Source: Methylomicrobium lacus_A
GTDB lineage: Bacteria > Pseudomonadota > Gammaproteobacteria > Methylococcales > Methylomonadaceae
NCBI RefSeq assembly: GCF_041897535.1
Contig: NZ_CP169217.1
Coordinates: 3,100,001 to 3,164,000, forward strand
Direction of reading: 5' to 3'
Length of the DNA stretch: 64,000 nt
Shown: positions 52,133 through 61,590 of the stretch, piece by piece
Layout: every line of letters begins with the position of its first letter
Position numbering within the stretch: position 1 is the first letter of the stretch
Program-made: the position numbers and the translations under genes
The notes under the pieces: generated by a model
The model's input: the letters and a program-made list of their open reading frames with translations, nothing else
What the model was told of the DNA's origin: nothing
The model's database searches: none

Positions 52133-53224
52133 ATGGCATTGTATTGTGGAATCGTCGGCCTGCCGAACGTCGGCAAATCGACCCTGTTTAACGCGTTGAC
52201 CCGGGCCAAGATCGCGGCCGAAAATTATCCGTTCTGTACGATCGACCCGAATGTCGGCGTCGTGCCGGTGCCCGACACCCGTATGGACAAGCTTGCGGAA
52301 ATCGTTAAACCGGAGCGCGTGTTGCCGACCACGATCGAGTTCGTCGATATCGCGGGCCTGGTCGCCGGCGCCTCGAAAGGGGAGGGGCTCGGCAACCAGT
52401 TTCTCGGCAACATCCGCGAAACCGATGCGATCGCGCATGTGGTGCGCTGCTTTCATGACGAAAATGTCGTGCATGTCGCCGGCAAGGTCGATCCGATCTC
52501 CGATATCGAAGTGATCAATACCGAACTCGCGCTTGCCGACATGGCGAGCGTCGAAAAAGCGCTGACGCGAGCCCAGAAAGCCTCCAAGTCCGGCAACAAG
52601 GATGAGCTGGCGAAAAAGGCGGTGCTCGAAAAAATTTATCAGCATCTGGACGCAGGTCAGCCGGCGCGCGCGCTGGGTCTGTCCGACGATGAAAAAGCGC
52701 TGGTCAGGGATCTTTGCCTGTTGACGATCAAGCCGACCATGTATATCGCGAACGTGCAGGACGACGGCTTCGAGAACAATCCGCTGCTCGAAAAAGTGCA
52801 GGCTTTTGCGGACAAGGAAGGCGCGATGGTGGTGCCGATCTGTGCGGCGATCGAAGCCGAAATCGCCTTGCTCGATGACGAGGAAAAGAAAGAGTTCCTG
52901 GACGACCTGGGCCTCGAAGAGCCGGGCTTGAACCGCGTGGTCCGGGCCGGCTATCAGTTATTGAATCTGGCGACTTATTTCACCGCCGGCGTGAAGGAGG
53001 TCCGCGCCTGGACGATCCCGGTCGGTGCGACCGCGCCGCAAGCGGCCGGCGTGATTCACAGCGATTTCGAACGCGGCTTTATCCGCGCCGAAGTGATCGC
53101 CTATGAAGATTTCATTGCGCACAAGGGCGAGCAAGGCGCGAAAGATGCCGGCAAATGGCGTCTCGAAGGCAAGGACTATATCGTGAAGGACGGTGATGTC
53201 GTGCATTTTCGCTTCAATGTTTGA
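52133..53224 (+). CDS. ychF: Obg-like ATPase YchF
   Basis: 363 residues. G1 GLPNVGKSTLFNALT (8-22), G3 DIAGLVAGASKGEGLG, G4 variant consistent with ATP preference, and a C-terminal TGS domain (about 278-361). Its stop codon lies inside the promoter of tRNA-Met. Confidence 0.97.
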   Translation: MALYCGIVGLPNVGKSTLFNALTRAKIAAENYPFCTIDPNVGVVPVPDTRMDKLAEIVKPERVLPTTIEFVDIAGLVAGASKGEGLGNQFLGNIRETDAIAHVVRCFHDENVVHVAGKVDPISDIEVINTELALADMASVEKALTRAQKASKSGNKDELAKKAVLEKIYQHLDAGQPARALGLSDDEKALVRDLCLLTIKPTMYIANVQDDGFENNPLLEKVQAFADKEGAMVVPICAAIEAEIALLDDEEKKEFLDDLGLEEPGLNRVVRAGYQLLNLATYFTAGVKEVRAWTIPVGATAPQAAGVIHSDFERGFIRAEVIAYEDFIAHKGEQGAKDAGKWRLEGKDYIVKDGDVVHFRFNV

Positions 53225-53249
53225 CAAACGGAATTTTGATATTTATAAT
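53221..53249 (+). promoter_or_regulatory. consensus sigma70 promoter of tRNA-Met
   Basis: TTGACA (53221-53226), 17-base spacer, TATAAT (53244-53249): a perfect match. The -35 box overlaps the ychF stop codon. Transcription would start near 53256, about 20 bases before the tRNA. Confidence 0.85.
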
Positions 53250-53276
53250 TCCGCTTCTTTTTGAAGATCTCAAGAA

Positions 53277-53353
53277 GGCGATGTAGCTCAGCCGGTTAGA
53301 GCGTGGGATTCATAACCCCAAGGCCGGTGGTTCGATCCCACCCATCGCCACCA
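53277..53353 (+). tRNA. tRNA-Met (CAT), elongator type
   Basis: 77 bases with encoded CCA. Acceptor GGCGATG/CATCGCC, D arm GCTC/GAGC, anticodon loop TTCATAA with CAT, T arm TGG-TTCGATC-CCA region. Normal G1-C72 pair means elongator, not initiator; tRNA-Ile2 (CAT modified) cannot be fully excluded. Confidence 0.95.
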
Positions 53354-53360
53354 CGAATTC

Positions 53361-53390
53361 AAGGCCCTGCGAGAAATCGCAGGGCCTTTT
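53361..53390 (+). terminator. intrinsic terminator of tRNA-Met
   Basis: AAGGCCCTGCGA/TCGCAGGGCCTT stem of 12 pairs with a four-base loop, followed by TTTTT. Confidence 0.92.
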
Positions 53391-53617
53391 TTATTGCCTG
53401 CCGAAAGCTAATGGCGTCGTTGTGACAAGGTCGAGGCGTGGGGCGGCGAATCGCTTCGGCTCTCAGGATTGCCTATCGATTAGACAGGCCGGCCGTTGCC
53501 CGGTAGAATCTGACTGGCATAAGAATTTTATAAATTTCTCTGATTGTCTGGGCAATTCAGTGGATGGCGATGCTTTTTTCGCCAGTGTTTTTTTCTGCAT
53601 TCATCTCCGATCTGTTC

Positions 53618-54547
53618 ATGTTTTTCCCCAAAGACTTCATCGAAACCGCCGAAGGCCTGTTGTTTGCGGTCGTCAACCCCGGTCTGGAGCAGGGCAAGGC
53701 GCTGTGTTTTTTGCGCTATGTAAATGACGGCGGCCGCTGGCGCAAGCAGGCGACCGACGAGGCGAATGCCTTTTTGCGCAAGCATCATCCCGATTATCTG
53801 CATTATTCGCCCGTGCTGGATGCGGAGTTGCACGCGGTGGATGTCGAAAGAATCGCCAAGCGCCATCAGCCTAGGCAGCGCCTCTTGCATATCATGCAGA
53901 GTGAACACCATGATCCGATCGAGCGCGACGTTTTGATGCTCGGCGAATTGCTCAAGCAACAAGGAATGGACCTGGAAAGTGTCGGCATCACCGGTTCCGT
54001 CCTTGTCGGCGTGCAAAAAGACGGTTCGGACATCGATCTGGTCTGTTACGGGCGCGAGGTATTCCATCGTTGCCGGGCCGCCGTCCGGGCATTGATCGAA
54101 CAGAAACGTTTGCAGGATCTGGCCGACAGTGACTGGCAGGAATCGTATCGCCGCCGGGATTGTTCTCTGAGTTACGAGGACTATGTCCGGCACGAAAAGC
54201 GTAAATTCAACAAGGCGATGGTGAATGGCCGCAAGTTCGACCTGAGCCTGATCGAGCCGGAGGAAGCGGGCGGTCAGGAGTGCTATCAAAAGCTTGAGCC
54301 GATTACGTTGATCTGCAGGATTACGGACGATATGCGCGCGTTCGATTATCCGTCCGTTTACCGCATCGAGCATGAGGCGATTTCCTTCATCGTCTGTTTT
54401 ACAGCGACTTATACCGGTCAGGCATTTAATGGTGAGCTTGTCGAAGTGTCTGGCATGCTCGAACGGAATGCACGGGGCGCGCAGCATATCGTGGTCGGCT
54501 CCAGCCGAGAGGCGCGCGGCGAATACATCCGGGTGATCGATGCTTAG
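53618..54547 (+). CDS. nucleotidyltransferase-domain protein near the H4MPT cluster
   Basis: 309 residues from ATG 53618 (MFFPKDFIETAEGLLFAV). Pol-beta type nucleotidyltransferase motif GSVLVGVQKDGSDIDLV at about 125-141 (G-S ... D-x-D). The N-terminal region (1-110) is a separate domain; the C-terminal part is unfamiliar. It overlaps the HAD gene by 8 bases and precedes the beta-RFAP synthase-like gene, so a role in pterin or cofactor nucleotide chemistry is possible. Confidence 0.75.
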   Translation: MFFPKDFIETAEGLLFAVVNPGLEQGKALCFLRYVNDGGRWRKQATDEANAFLRKHHPDYLHYSPVLDAELHAVDVERIAKRHQPRQRLLHIMQSEHHDPIERDVLMLGELLKQQGMDLESVGITGSVLVGVQKDGSDIDLVCYGREVFHRCRAAVRALIEQKRLQDLADSDWQESYRRRDCSLSYEDYVRHEKRKFNKAMVNGRKFDLSLIEPEEAGGQECYQKLEPITLICRITDDMRAFDYPSVYRIEHEAISFIVCFTATYTGQAFNGELVEVSGMLERNARGAQHIVVGSSREARGEYIRVIDA

Positions 54548-55202
54548 GCGTGCCGAGATTGCGGCAGTCATCTTCGACATGGACGGCCTGGTGCTCGATA
54601 CCGAAAAAACTTATCGGATCGCTTGGCGCGAAGCCGGCCGGGCGATGCGTTATGACTTGCCGAATGCATTTCTCGAGGCGTTGACCGGCTTGGCCATCGA
54701 TGCGGTGCTGCGGGAGATCGAAGGCTTCTGCGGTCCCGGTTTCGATACGGGCGAGTTTAACCGCCTGAGCGCGGTGTGCTGGCGCGACTATGTCGAGCGG
54801 CGCGGCATCGAGGTCAAGCGCGGCTTTCACTTGCTTCGGGATTATCTCGATCGGGAAGGCGTCCCTTTTTGTCTGGCGACCAACAGCACCTTAATCAATG
54901 CAGAAGAGTGTCTGCGCTTGGCCGGGCTCGAAGGCGTCTTTGCGACGCTGATCGCGCGCGATCATGTCGAGCGCGGCAAACCGGCGCCCGATATTTTTCT
55001 GCAGGCGGCGGCGGCGCTCGATGTGGCGATCGATCGCTGCCTGGTGTTGGAAGACTCATCCGCCGGCATCGAGGCCGCGGCCAGGGCGGGCGCTTTGACG
55101 GTGATGGTGCCGTCGGCCTTGCCGGTGGATGCGGCAACGGCGGCGCGTTGCCGGTTCGTGCTGAACGATCTCAGCGAACTGCTGGAACTGGTGCGCGGCT
55201 AG
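54540..55202 (+). CDS. HAD-superfamily hydrolase (beta-phosphoglucomutase-like)
   Basis: 220 residues. Motif I VIFDMDGLVLDTE (nucleophile Asp 14), motif II LATNST, motif III GKPAPDIF, motif IV EDSSAGIEAA. Cap of subclass I. Acts on a small phosphate ester; the operon suggests a cofactor-biosynthesis step. Confidence 0.88.
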   Translation: MLRRAEIAAVIFDMDGLVLDTEKTYRIAWREAGRAMRYDLPNAFLEALTGLAIDAVLREIEGFCGPGFDTGEFNRLSAVCWRDYVERRGIEVKRGFHLLRDYLDREGVPFCLATNSTLINAEECLRLAGLEGVFATLIARDHVERGKPAPDIFLQAAAALDVAIDRCLVLEDSSAGIEAAARAGALTVMVPSALPVDAATAARCRFVLNDLSELLELVRG

Positions 55203-55267
55203 GTCGCCGCTGTCAACCCGATCATGTATAATTAGGCGTTTTTTAATGCAGTCTGTGAAATAATCCC

Positions 55268-56230
55268 TTGCAATTTCGACATCAGAAAGTATCGGTGACC
55301 GCGCCGGCCCGGCTGCACATGGGTTTTATCGACTTGAGCGGTTCCCTCGGGCGGCATTTCGGCAGCATCGGCGTGGCGCTGAATGAGCAGGCGACCCGGT
55401 TGACGGTGGCCGGCGCGGATCGGCGCCTCATCTCGGGGCCTTCCTCCGCGCGCGCGGAAAAATGCTTGGCGACCCTGTGCAAGGCGCTCGAGGTGCCGGA
55501 TACGCTCGAAATCCACATCGAAAGCGCGATACCCGAGCATGTCGGCCTCGGTTCGGGCACACAGATGTCGCTCGCGATCGGGGCGGCCTTGAATGCGTTT
55601 TATGATTTGGGCCTGAGTGTGCGCGACATCGCCAAGGTAATGGTTAGGGGGCTGCGTTCCGGTATCGGCATCGGCGTGTTCGAGCAGGGCGGCCTGGTCG
55701 TCGACGGCGGCCGCGGCGAACATACGGTTACGCCGCCGCTGCTGGCGCGGATGGCGATTCCTGAGGCTTGGCGTTTTATTCTGGTATTCGACAAGCGCGG
55801 CCAGGGGCTGCACGGCTTGCAGGAAATTCAGGCGTTTCAGGAACTGCCGCCGTTTCCCCGGCGCGAGGCAGAGCAATTGTGCTATTTGCTGTTGATGCAG
55901 GCGCTGCCGGCGATCGCCGAAAACGACATCGTCAGGTTTGGCGAGGTGATTACGCGCCTGCAGCGTTCGGTCGGCGAGCATTTTGCGGCGGTGCAGGGCG
56001 GTATTTATACCAGCCCGGAGGTGGCCGCCGCGATGGAGTGGCTGGCAGAGCAGGGCGCGGTCGCGGTCGGGCAAACGTCCTGGGGGCCGACCGGGTTTTG
56101 CATGGTGAATGGTGCCGGCCGGGCGGAGGCTCTGGTCGAGCTGGCGCGGCGAAAATTTGCGGCCAGCGATACGCTGGTGTTTATCGGTGCGAGCGCCCGC
56201 AACAGCGGCGGGCTGGTGGTTGTCGAGTAA
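55268..56230 (+). CDS. beta-ribofuranosylaminobenzene 5'-phosphate synthase family protein
   Basis: 320 residues from TTG 55268. GHMP-kinase fold: APARLHMGFIDLSG at the start and PEHVGLGSGTQMSLAIG near residues 86-102, where the GLGSGTQ variant is typical of beta-RFAP synthase. This enzyme joins p-hydroxybenzoate or p-aminobenzoate with PRPP in methanopterin synthesis. It begins a plus-strand set with the ATP-grasp, mch and further H4MPT genes. Confidence 0.88.
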   Translation: MQFRHQKVSVTAPARLHMGFIDLSGSLGRHFGSIGVALNEQATRLTVAGADRRLISGPSSARAEKCLATLCKALEVPDTLEIHIESAIPEHVGLGSGTQMSLAIGAALNAFYDLGLSVRDIAKVMVRGLRSGIGIGVFEQGGLVVDGGRGEHTVTPPLLARMAIPEAWRFILVFDKRGQGLHGLQEIQAFQELPPFPRREAEQLCYLLLMQALPAIAENDIVRFGEVITRLQRSVGEHFAAVQGGIYTSPEVAAAMEWLAEQGAVAVGQTSWGPTGFCMVNGAGRAEALVELARRKFAASDTLVFIGASARNSGGLVVVE

Positions 56231-56276
56231 TTATTTTAGTTAAACGGACCTGCGAAAGCGGATAAGGGTATGTCCT

Positions 56277-57371
56277 ATGAATCGTTCAAAATGTTTGCTG
56301 ATTGTCGCAGGTTCCGGTCGCATGCTGGCCGAGGCGGCGCGTAAAGCCGGATTTCAGGCCTTGGTGCTCGATCTTTATGCCGACCTGGATACCCGGATGC
56401 ATTCGATCAAGGTGCGCCGGGCGCCGTCGTTGGCGGTCGAGCATGTGGTGCCGGTGCTGGAGGATTTGATCGGGCATTACGATGTCGGCCAGGTCGTTTA
56501 CGGCAGCGGCCTGGAATCGCATCCGGAAACCCTGGATTATCTGAGTCAGCGCTTCACGGTCCTGGGCAATACACCGGCCGTATTTCGCAGTCTTCAGGAC
56601 AAGGCGGTGTTTTTTGCCGCGCTGACCGAGCTGAAGATTCCTTTTCCGGAAGTTTCGTTTGCGATGCCTTACTCGGGCCAGGCTTGGCTGAGCAAGCCGA
56701 TGCGAGGGCAGGGCGGTTTGGGGATTCGCCGTCATGATCCGAATTGTCCCGTCCGTGAAGACGTTTATTGGCAGAAATTCCAGCCCGGAACGCCGGGCTC
56801 TGTGCTGTTTTTGGCCGACACGCGAGACGCCCGGGTGATCGGCTTCAATCTGCAATTTACCGCCCAGTTGGAGGCCGGTCTTGAATTTGCATTTTCCGGC
56901 CTCATTAATCACTCGACTTTATCCCGCAGTCAGAAAATGCTGATTTTCGACTGGCTGACCCGCTGCGTCCGGGCTTTTGGCTTGAAGGGACTGAATTCGC
57001 TCGATTACATCCAGGACGGCGAGCGCGTCTATGCCTTGGAAATCAATCCGCGCCCGTCCGCGAGCATGCAGTTATACGGCGATTTGCTGACGCATCATGT
57101 CGCAGCCTGCGAGGGCCGGTTGCCGGATGAGTTGCCGAAGCAGCGAGGTTTTGCAGGTTTCCGGGTCGTTTATGCCGATAAGGACTTGCGCGTTTCCGAT
57201 GCCTTCGACTGGCCCGAGTGGACGCAGGACAGGCCGGGTGTCGGCGCGGTTTGCCGCCCGGGGCAGCCGGTGTGCAGCATCATCGCCCGCCGCAGCGAGC
57301 CGCGGCAGGTGTTGGCGGCGCTGGCGACCCGGCAGCAACAAATTTTCAATCAATTAATAAAGGTTCAGTGA
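56277..57371 (+). CDS. ATP-grasp protein of the H4MPT cluster (first of three)
   Basis: 364 residues. ATP-grasp C-terminal part shows YALEINPRPSASMQLYG (Mg-binding Glu and Asn) near residue 250, and a Lys-Pro-x-x-G-x-G-G stretch (SKPMRGQGGLGIRRHD). It follows the beta-RFAP synthase gene and abuts mch. In methylotrophs an ATP-grasp gene of unknown function occurs at this position. Likely a carboxylate-amine ligase for the cofactor. Confidence 0.8.
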   Translation: MNRSKCLLIVAGSGRMLAEAARKAGFQALVLDLYADLDTRMHSIKVRRAPSLAVEHVVPVLEDLIGHYDVGQVVYGSGLESHPETLDYLSQRFTVLGNTPAVFRSLQDKAVFFAALTELKIPFPEVSFAMPYSGQAWLSKPMRGQGGLGIRRHDPNCPVREDVYWQKFQPGTPGSVLFLADTRDARVIGFNLQFTAQLEAGLEFAFSGLINHSTLSRSQKMLIFDWLTRCVRAFGLKGLNSLDYIQDGERVYALEINPRPSASMQLYGDLLTHHVAACEGRLPDELPKQRGFAGFRVVYADKDLRVSDAFDWPEWTQDRPGVGAVCRPGQPVCSIIARRSEPRQVLAALATRQQQIFNQLIKVQ

Positions 57372-57372
57372 G

Positions 57373-58356
57373 ATGGAATATCAAGCGAGTGTGAATAAAT
57401 TGACCCAGCCCCTGGTGCAGCATTTGATCGCGAATGCGGACAAGTTGCGGGTGGCGGTCGAGACTCTCGGCAACGGCTGCACGATCATCGATGCCGGCAT
57501 CAAGGTGCCGGGCGGTCTCGAAGCAGGCCGGATCATCGCCGAAATCTGTCTCGGCGGCATGGGCACCGTCACGCTGAGCCACAGTCCTTACACCGCGAAC
57601 TGGCCTTTGACCGTAAACGTGCATACCGGCAATCCGGTATTGGGCTGCCTCGGCAGCCAGTATGCAGGCTGGAGCCTGTCGCACGAGAAATATTATGCGC
57701 TCGGCTCGGGCCCTGCGCGCGCGCTGGCGACCAAGATGAAGGAAGGCAAGGAGGAGCCGGTCGAGGAATTGTACAAGGAGCTGGGTTACCGCGACAGCTT
57801 CGATTCGACCGTGCTGGTGATCGAAAACGATGCGATTCCGCCGCTGGAGATAGTCGAAAGAGTCGCCAGTGCCTGCAAGGTCGACCCCAGCAAGTTGACC
57901 ATCATCGTGACGCCGACCAGTTCGCTGGCCGGCGGTTTGCAGGTCGTCGCGCGCGTGCTCGAGGTTGCGATGCACAAGGCGCACGCACTGCATTTCCCGC
58001 TCGAAAACATCATCGACGGCTCCGGCAGCGCGCCGGTTTGTCCGCCGCATCCGAACTTCGTGAAGGCGATGGGGCGCACCAATGACGCGATCCTGTTCGC
58101 GGGCCAGGTGCATCTGTTCGTGAAGGGCAGCGACGAAGCGGCCGAAAAGCTCGCGAAAGAATTGCCGAGTTCGACCTCGAAAGACTATGGCAAGCCGTTC
58201 GCGGATATTTTCAAACAATACGAATACGATTTCTTCAAGATCGATGCGATGCTGTTCAGTCCGGCCAGCGTGATCGTGACCGCGGTCGAATCGGGCAAGA
58301 GCTTCCGTGCCGGCAAGCTCGACAATGCCTTGCTCGATCAGTCTTTCGGCGCGTAA
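57373..58356 (+). CDS. mch: methenyl-H4MPT cyclohydrolase Mch
   Basis: 327 residues. Start is ATG 57373, one base after the previous stop. Family strings: LSHSPYTANWPLTVNVHTG, LGCLGSQYAGW, EKYYALGSGPARAL. Hydrolyses methenyl-H4MPT to formyl-H4MPT in the formaldehyde-to-formate route. Distinct from FolD/FchA. Definitive H4MPT-pathway marker. Confidence 0.97.
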   Translation: MEYQASVNKLTQPLVQHLIANADKLRVAVETLGNGCTIIDAGIKVPGGLEAGRIIAEICLGGMGTVTLSHSPYTANWPLTVNVHTGNPVLGCLGSQYAGWSLSHEKYYALGSGPARALATKMKEGKEEPVEELYKELGYRDSFDSTVLVIENDAIPPLEIVERVASACKVDPSKLTIIVTPTSSLAGGLQVVARVLEVAMHKAHALHFPLENIIDGSGSAPVCPPHPNFVKAMGRTNDAILFAGQVHLFVKGSDEAAEKLAKELPSSTSKDYGKPFADIFKQYEYDFFKIDAMLFSPASVIVTAVESGKSFRAGKLDNALLDQSFGA

Positions 58357-58365
58357 AAGGCATTC

Positions 58366-59286
58366 GTGCGCCGCATCGCAATCTTTACCGACGATCCGGG
58401 CTGGCACGGCAAACGGCTGACGCAGGCGTTTGCCGAGTACGGCTGCCGGGCGGAATACGTTTCGCTGACCGAATGCCGGTTGATGCTGGCCTCCGGCCGC
58501 TTGCCGGTCTGGATTCCGGGATTCGAACAGGCGCTGCCCGACGCGGCGTTCGTGCGCGGGGTGCCGGGCGGCTCGCTCGAGGAAGTGGTGCTGTATCTGG
58601 ATATTCTGCACGCGCTGAGGCTGCTCGGGGTTCCGGTCTATAACGACGGCCGCGCGATCGAGCGCAGCGTCGACAAGGGCATGACCAGTTTTCTGTTGCA
58701 GCGCGCGGGCCTGCCGACGCCGCCGACCTGGGTGCTGCGCGATCCGGAGGCGGCGCGGCGGATCGCCGAAGAGGAATTGCAAGACGGTCATTTGTTGATC
58801 AGCAAGCCGTTGTTCGGCTCGCAGGGCGAAGGCATCCGCCGGATCGAGAAAATGACCGATCTGTTCTGGCTGACCTCGAGCCGCGGCGTCTATTATCTGC
58901 AACGCTTCGTGCACGCGGCGGGAGAGGGATATTACGACCATCGCGTGTTCGTGATCAACGGCCGTGCGGTCGCCGCGATGCGGCGACTCGGCAAGTCCTG
59001 GTTGAACAATGTGGCGCAGGGCGCGGACTGCGAATGGATTGAGGCGGGCAGTGAACTGGCCGAGCTGGCGGTCAGGGCCGCTCAAACACTGGAGATGGAT
59101 TATGCGGGCGTCGACATCATGCTCGACCGGGACGGGCATTACACGGTGATCGAAGTGAACAGCGTGCCGGCCTGGAAGGGACTCGAAAGCGTTTGCGCGG
59201 TGAATGTCGCGGAGCTGCTGGTCGATGACCTGCTCGGGCGCTATCTGGGGCTGAGCCGCTCTCGGGTGTCTGCCGAAATTTCATGA
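58366..59286 (+). CDS. RimK-like ATP-grasp ligase of the H4MPT cluster (second)
   Basis: 306 residues from GTG 58366. ATP-grasp of RimK type: LISKPLFGSQGEGIRRIE (P-loop-like), YYLQRFVHAAGEGYYDHRVFVING and VIEVNSVPAWKGLES. RimK relatives add glutamate, e.g. MptN in archaeal H4MPT maturation. It is positioned after mch, the place of 'orf5' in Methylobacterium as I recall. Overlaps the next gene by four bases. Confidence 0.85.
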   Translation: MRRIAIFTDDPGWHGKRLTQAFAEYGCRAEYVSLTECRLMLASGRLPVWIPGFEQALPDAAFVRGVPGGSLEEVVLYLDILHALRLLGVPVYNDGRAIERSVDKGMTSFLLQRAGLPTPPTWVLRDPEAARRIAEEELQDGHLLISKPLFGSQGEGIRRIEKMTDLFWLTSSRGVYYLQRFVHAAGEGYYDHRVFVINGRAVAAMRRLGKSWLNNVAQGADCEWIEAGSELAELAVRAAQTLEMDYAGVDIMLDRDGHYTVIEVNSVPAWKGLESVCAVNVAELLVDDLLGRYLGLSRSRVSAEIS

Positions 59287-60131
59287 TCGCTCCGGCAACG
59301 CTCGAAGCGCTGTTTCGCGAAGCCTGCGAAATCGAATTGCAGGCGTTCAAGCCGGGCAATGTCAGCGTCTATGCGGACGGCCACGACATGACCGTAGCCG
59401 ACTTCCGGCTGAGCGCCGAAGTCAGTGCCGGGCCCTTGTGCAATCCGGCTTATTCCCTGGGCGAGAAAATCTATTACGCGGTCAAGGCGACGCGCGAGGC
59501 GGTCGGCTGCAATACGAACCTCGGGATTTTACTGCTGTGCGCGCCGCTGGTGCAGGCGGCGGCTCAGTCGAAGGGTGAGCCCTTGCGGCAGGCTTTGGGT
59601 TGCGTGCTGTCTTCGACCACGATCGACGATGCGGACTGGGTTTTCAAGGCGATCACGCTGGCCGCTCCCGGTGGGCTCGGCAACGCGAGCGAGCAGGATG
59701 TGCATCAAAAAGCCAGCGCGAACCTGCTCGAAGCGATGCATTTGGCGGCATCGAGAGACCGCATAGCCTTTCAATATAGCTCAAATTATCAAGATATATT
59801 CGATTTCTCCACAAGATTGTATTACAATGTTATAAGTGGAAGGATTGGTCGTAATTGGGCGGCTCTGCTGGTTTATGCCGGATTGCTAAGCCGATTTCCC
59901 GATAGTCATATCGAAAGGAAGTATGGTGACCAATACACCGGGATGGTAAAAGCCAGGATGGCTGAGCTTGGCGATGCGCTTCTGAAAGCTGAAAGTCCCG
60001 AGCAAATGTTGCCGTTGCTTTACCAGATAGATCAGGAATTCAAGTCCAAGGGCATCAATCCCGGGACGACGGCCGATCTAACCGTGGCAACACTTTTTAC
60101 GGTATTGTTGGAAGATAGCTTGAACGCTTGA
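59283..60131 (+). CDS. triphosphoribosyl-dephospho-CoA synthase (CitG)-like protein
   Basis: 282 residues. ALFREACEIELQAFKPGNVSVY with a DGHDM follow-up is the CitG/MdcB motif. In methylotrophs this homologue after the RimK-like gene ('orf7' as I recall) belongs to H4MPT or methylofuran formation, not to citrate lyase. The second half, from about 59760, uses more AT-ended codons than the first. Confidence 0.85.
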   Translation: MIAPATLEALFREACEIELQAFKPGNVSVYADGHDMTVADFRLSAEVSAGPLCNPAYSLGEKIYYAVKATREAVGCNTNLGILLLCAPLVQAAAQSKGEPLRQALGCVLSSTTIDDADWVFKAITLAAPGGLGNASEQDVHQKASANLLEAMHLAASRDRIAFQYSSNYQDIFDFSTRLYYNVISGRIGRNWAALLVYAGLLSRFPDSHIERKYGDQYTGMVKARMAELGDALLKAESPEQMLPLLYQIDQEFKSKGINPGTTADLTVATLFTVLLEDSLNA

Positions 60132-60231
60132 TGTAGCCATTACAGCTATGTCAGTCGCGGTATCCGCTAACCATCGTAATGATACTGGAATCATTTTTTT
60201 TAACTTTTTTCTTCACAGGGGAAAAACAAGC

Positions 60232-60741
60232 ATGGCTAAAATCAATAAATTGTGCGTTGGTGAATCTTTAGTTGGCGAAGGCAACGAAGTTGCACACATC
60301 GACTTGATCATCGGACCCAGAGGTTCTGCTGCTGAAAGCGCATTTGCAATCGCTTTGACCAACAACAAAGACGGTTTCTCTACTTTGTTGGCCGTTGTTG
60401 CTCCAAACCTGATGGTTAAACCAGCAACCATTTTGTTCAACAAAGTCACCATCAAAGGTGCAAAACAAGCCGTGCAAATGTTTGGCCCAGCGCAACGCGG
60501 TGTGGCGATGGCTGTTGCAGACAGCGTTGAAGACGGCACCATCCCAGCCGACGAAGCCGATGACCTGTTCATCAGCGTGGGTGTTTTCATCCACTGGGCT
60601 GCTGAAGACGACGCGAAAATCCAAGAATACAACTATAAAGCCACCAGAGAAGCAATCGCTCGCGCTGTTGCCGGTTCTCCTACCGCTGCTGAAGTTGTTG
60701 CTGCCAAAGGCACCGCGAAACACCCATTCGCTGCCAACTAA
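60232..60741 (+). CDS. fae: formaldehyde-activating enzyme Fae
   Basis: 169 residues from ATG 60232, with AGGGGAAAA upstream. Start MAKINKLCVGESLVGEGNEVAHIDL and central PATILFNKVTIKGAKQA are typical of Fae, with His 22 region (VAHIDL). It condenses formaldehyde with H4MPT to methylene-H4MPT. Codon use is strongly AT-ended and optimised versus neighbours, in line with a very abundant protein. Own terminator follows. Confidence 0.97.
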   Translation: MAKINKLCVGESLVGEGNEVAHIDLIIGPRGSAAESAFAIALTNNKDGFSTLLAVVAPNLMVKPATILFNKVTIKGAKQAVQMFGPAQRGVAMAVADSVEDGTIPADEADDLFISVGVFIHWAAEDDAKIQEYNYKATREAIARAVAGSPTAAEVVAAKGTAKHPFAAN

Positions 60742-60766
60742 TCAGCTTTTAGCTTTTTAGGCGCAC

Positions 60767-60797
60767 AAAAATACCCCACTCGTTGGGGTATTTTTTT
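60767..60797. terminator. bidirectional terminator between fae and the HisA-like gene
   Basis: TACCCCA/TGGGGTA stem flanked by A and T tracts on both sides, placed between convergent genes. Confidence 0.85.
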
Positions 60798-60799
60798 GT

Positions 60800-61486
60800 C
60801 TAAAGCGCGGCGAGTTCGGCGCGTCCGATCGCGCCGGAATGCAGCGCGCTGGCGACCAGCGCCTGTCGAATGCCGATTTTTTTCAGTGCCAGCAAGTCTC
60901 CCAGGTTTCTGATGCCGCCGGCGGCGATGAAATTTTTACCGGGATGATTTCTGCAAAATGCCGCCAGTCTTTCCAAATCCGGGCCTGACCCGCTGCCGAC
61001 GCGCTCCAGCGTCATGATGATAATGTCGTTCGGCCAATAGCGTGGCTTGGTAAACAGGTTTTCGGCGCCCAGGCGTTTTGTGCCGATAGAGTCCAGCGAC
61101 AAAATAAAGTCCTGCGCGTAGGTTTCGAGCAGGCTCACGCCGTCATCCCGCAGCGATTCGCTGCCGAGCACCGTTTTGATGTTGTCGGGCTGATGGCCCC
61201 GCGGCGGTCCGGTACAGAGGCCGCTGTCGAGCCAAAAGGTCAGCTGAGGAAAACGTTCGGCCACGGTGTGGATCAAGGCTCGATGGTCGCCTTGCCGTTC
61301 CAGCGCATTCAGATCGGCGATATAAAAAATCGTAAAATCAAATAAGTTCAGATAGGCGTCGATCACCGCGCTTATGTCCGCGGACGGGCACAAATCGGTA
61401 TGAATCGGCAAATAAGACTCGCGCTTGCCCTGCCTCGCGTGCACGACAACGCCGTCTTTCAAATCGATGACCGGAATGACTTGCAT
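60800..61486 (-). CDS. HisA/HisF-family TIM-barrel protein of the H4MPT cluster
   Basis: 228 residues. MQVIPVIDLKDGVVVHARQGKR is the HisA opening (catalytic Asp 8), FIAAGGIRNLGDLLALKKIG the second half. A HisA-like protein near fae is a regular member of bacterial C1 clusters; a role in methylofuran or H4MPT ring formation has been discussed. Not HisA itself, since no his genes are nearby. Convergent with fae, divergent from the third ATP-grasp gene. Confidence 0.85.
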   Translation of the reverse strand: MQVIPVIDLKDGVVVHARQGKRESYLPIHTDLCPSADISAVIDAYLNLFDFTIFYIADLNALERQGDHRALIHTVAERFPQLTFWLDSGLCTGPPRGHQPDNIKTVLGSESLRDDGVSLLETYAQDFILSLDSIGTKRLGAENLFTKPRYWPNDIIIMTLERVGSGSGPDLERLAAFCRNHPGKNFIAAGGIRNLGDLLALKKIGIRQALVASALHSGAIGRAELAAL

Positions 61487-61590
61487 GATGTAGGGAGTTC
61501 ATCCAAAAGCTTAAGGCGGCAATGATACAATATTCCGTTTGATGGCATCGAGCTATACGGCGGGAAAAAACGAATGTTAATGGGTGCGCA

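Noticed and set aside
57346..59139. 597-codon minus-strand frame across mch and the RimK-like gene.
   Set aside because: Antisense shadow with Arg/His/Gln-rich composition over two well-identified genes.
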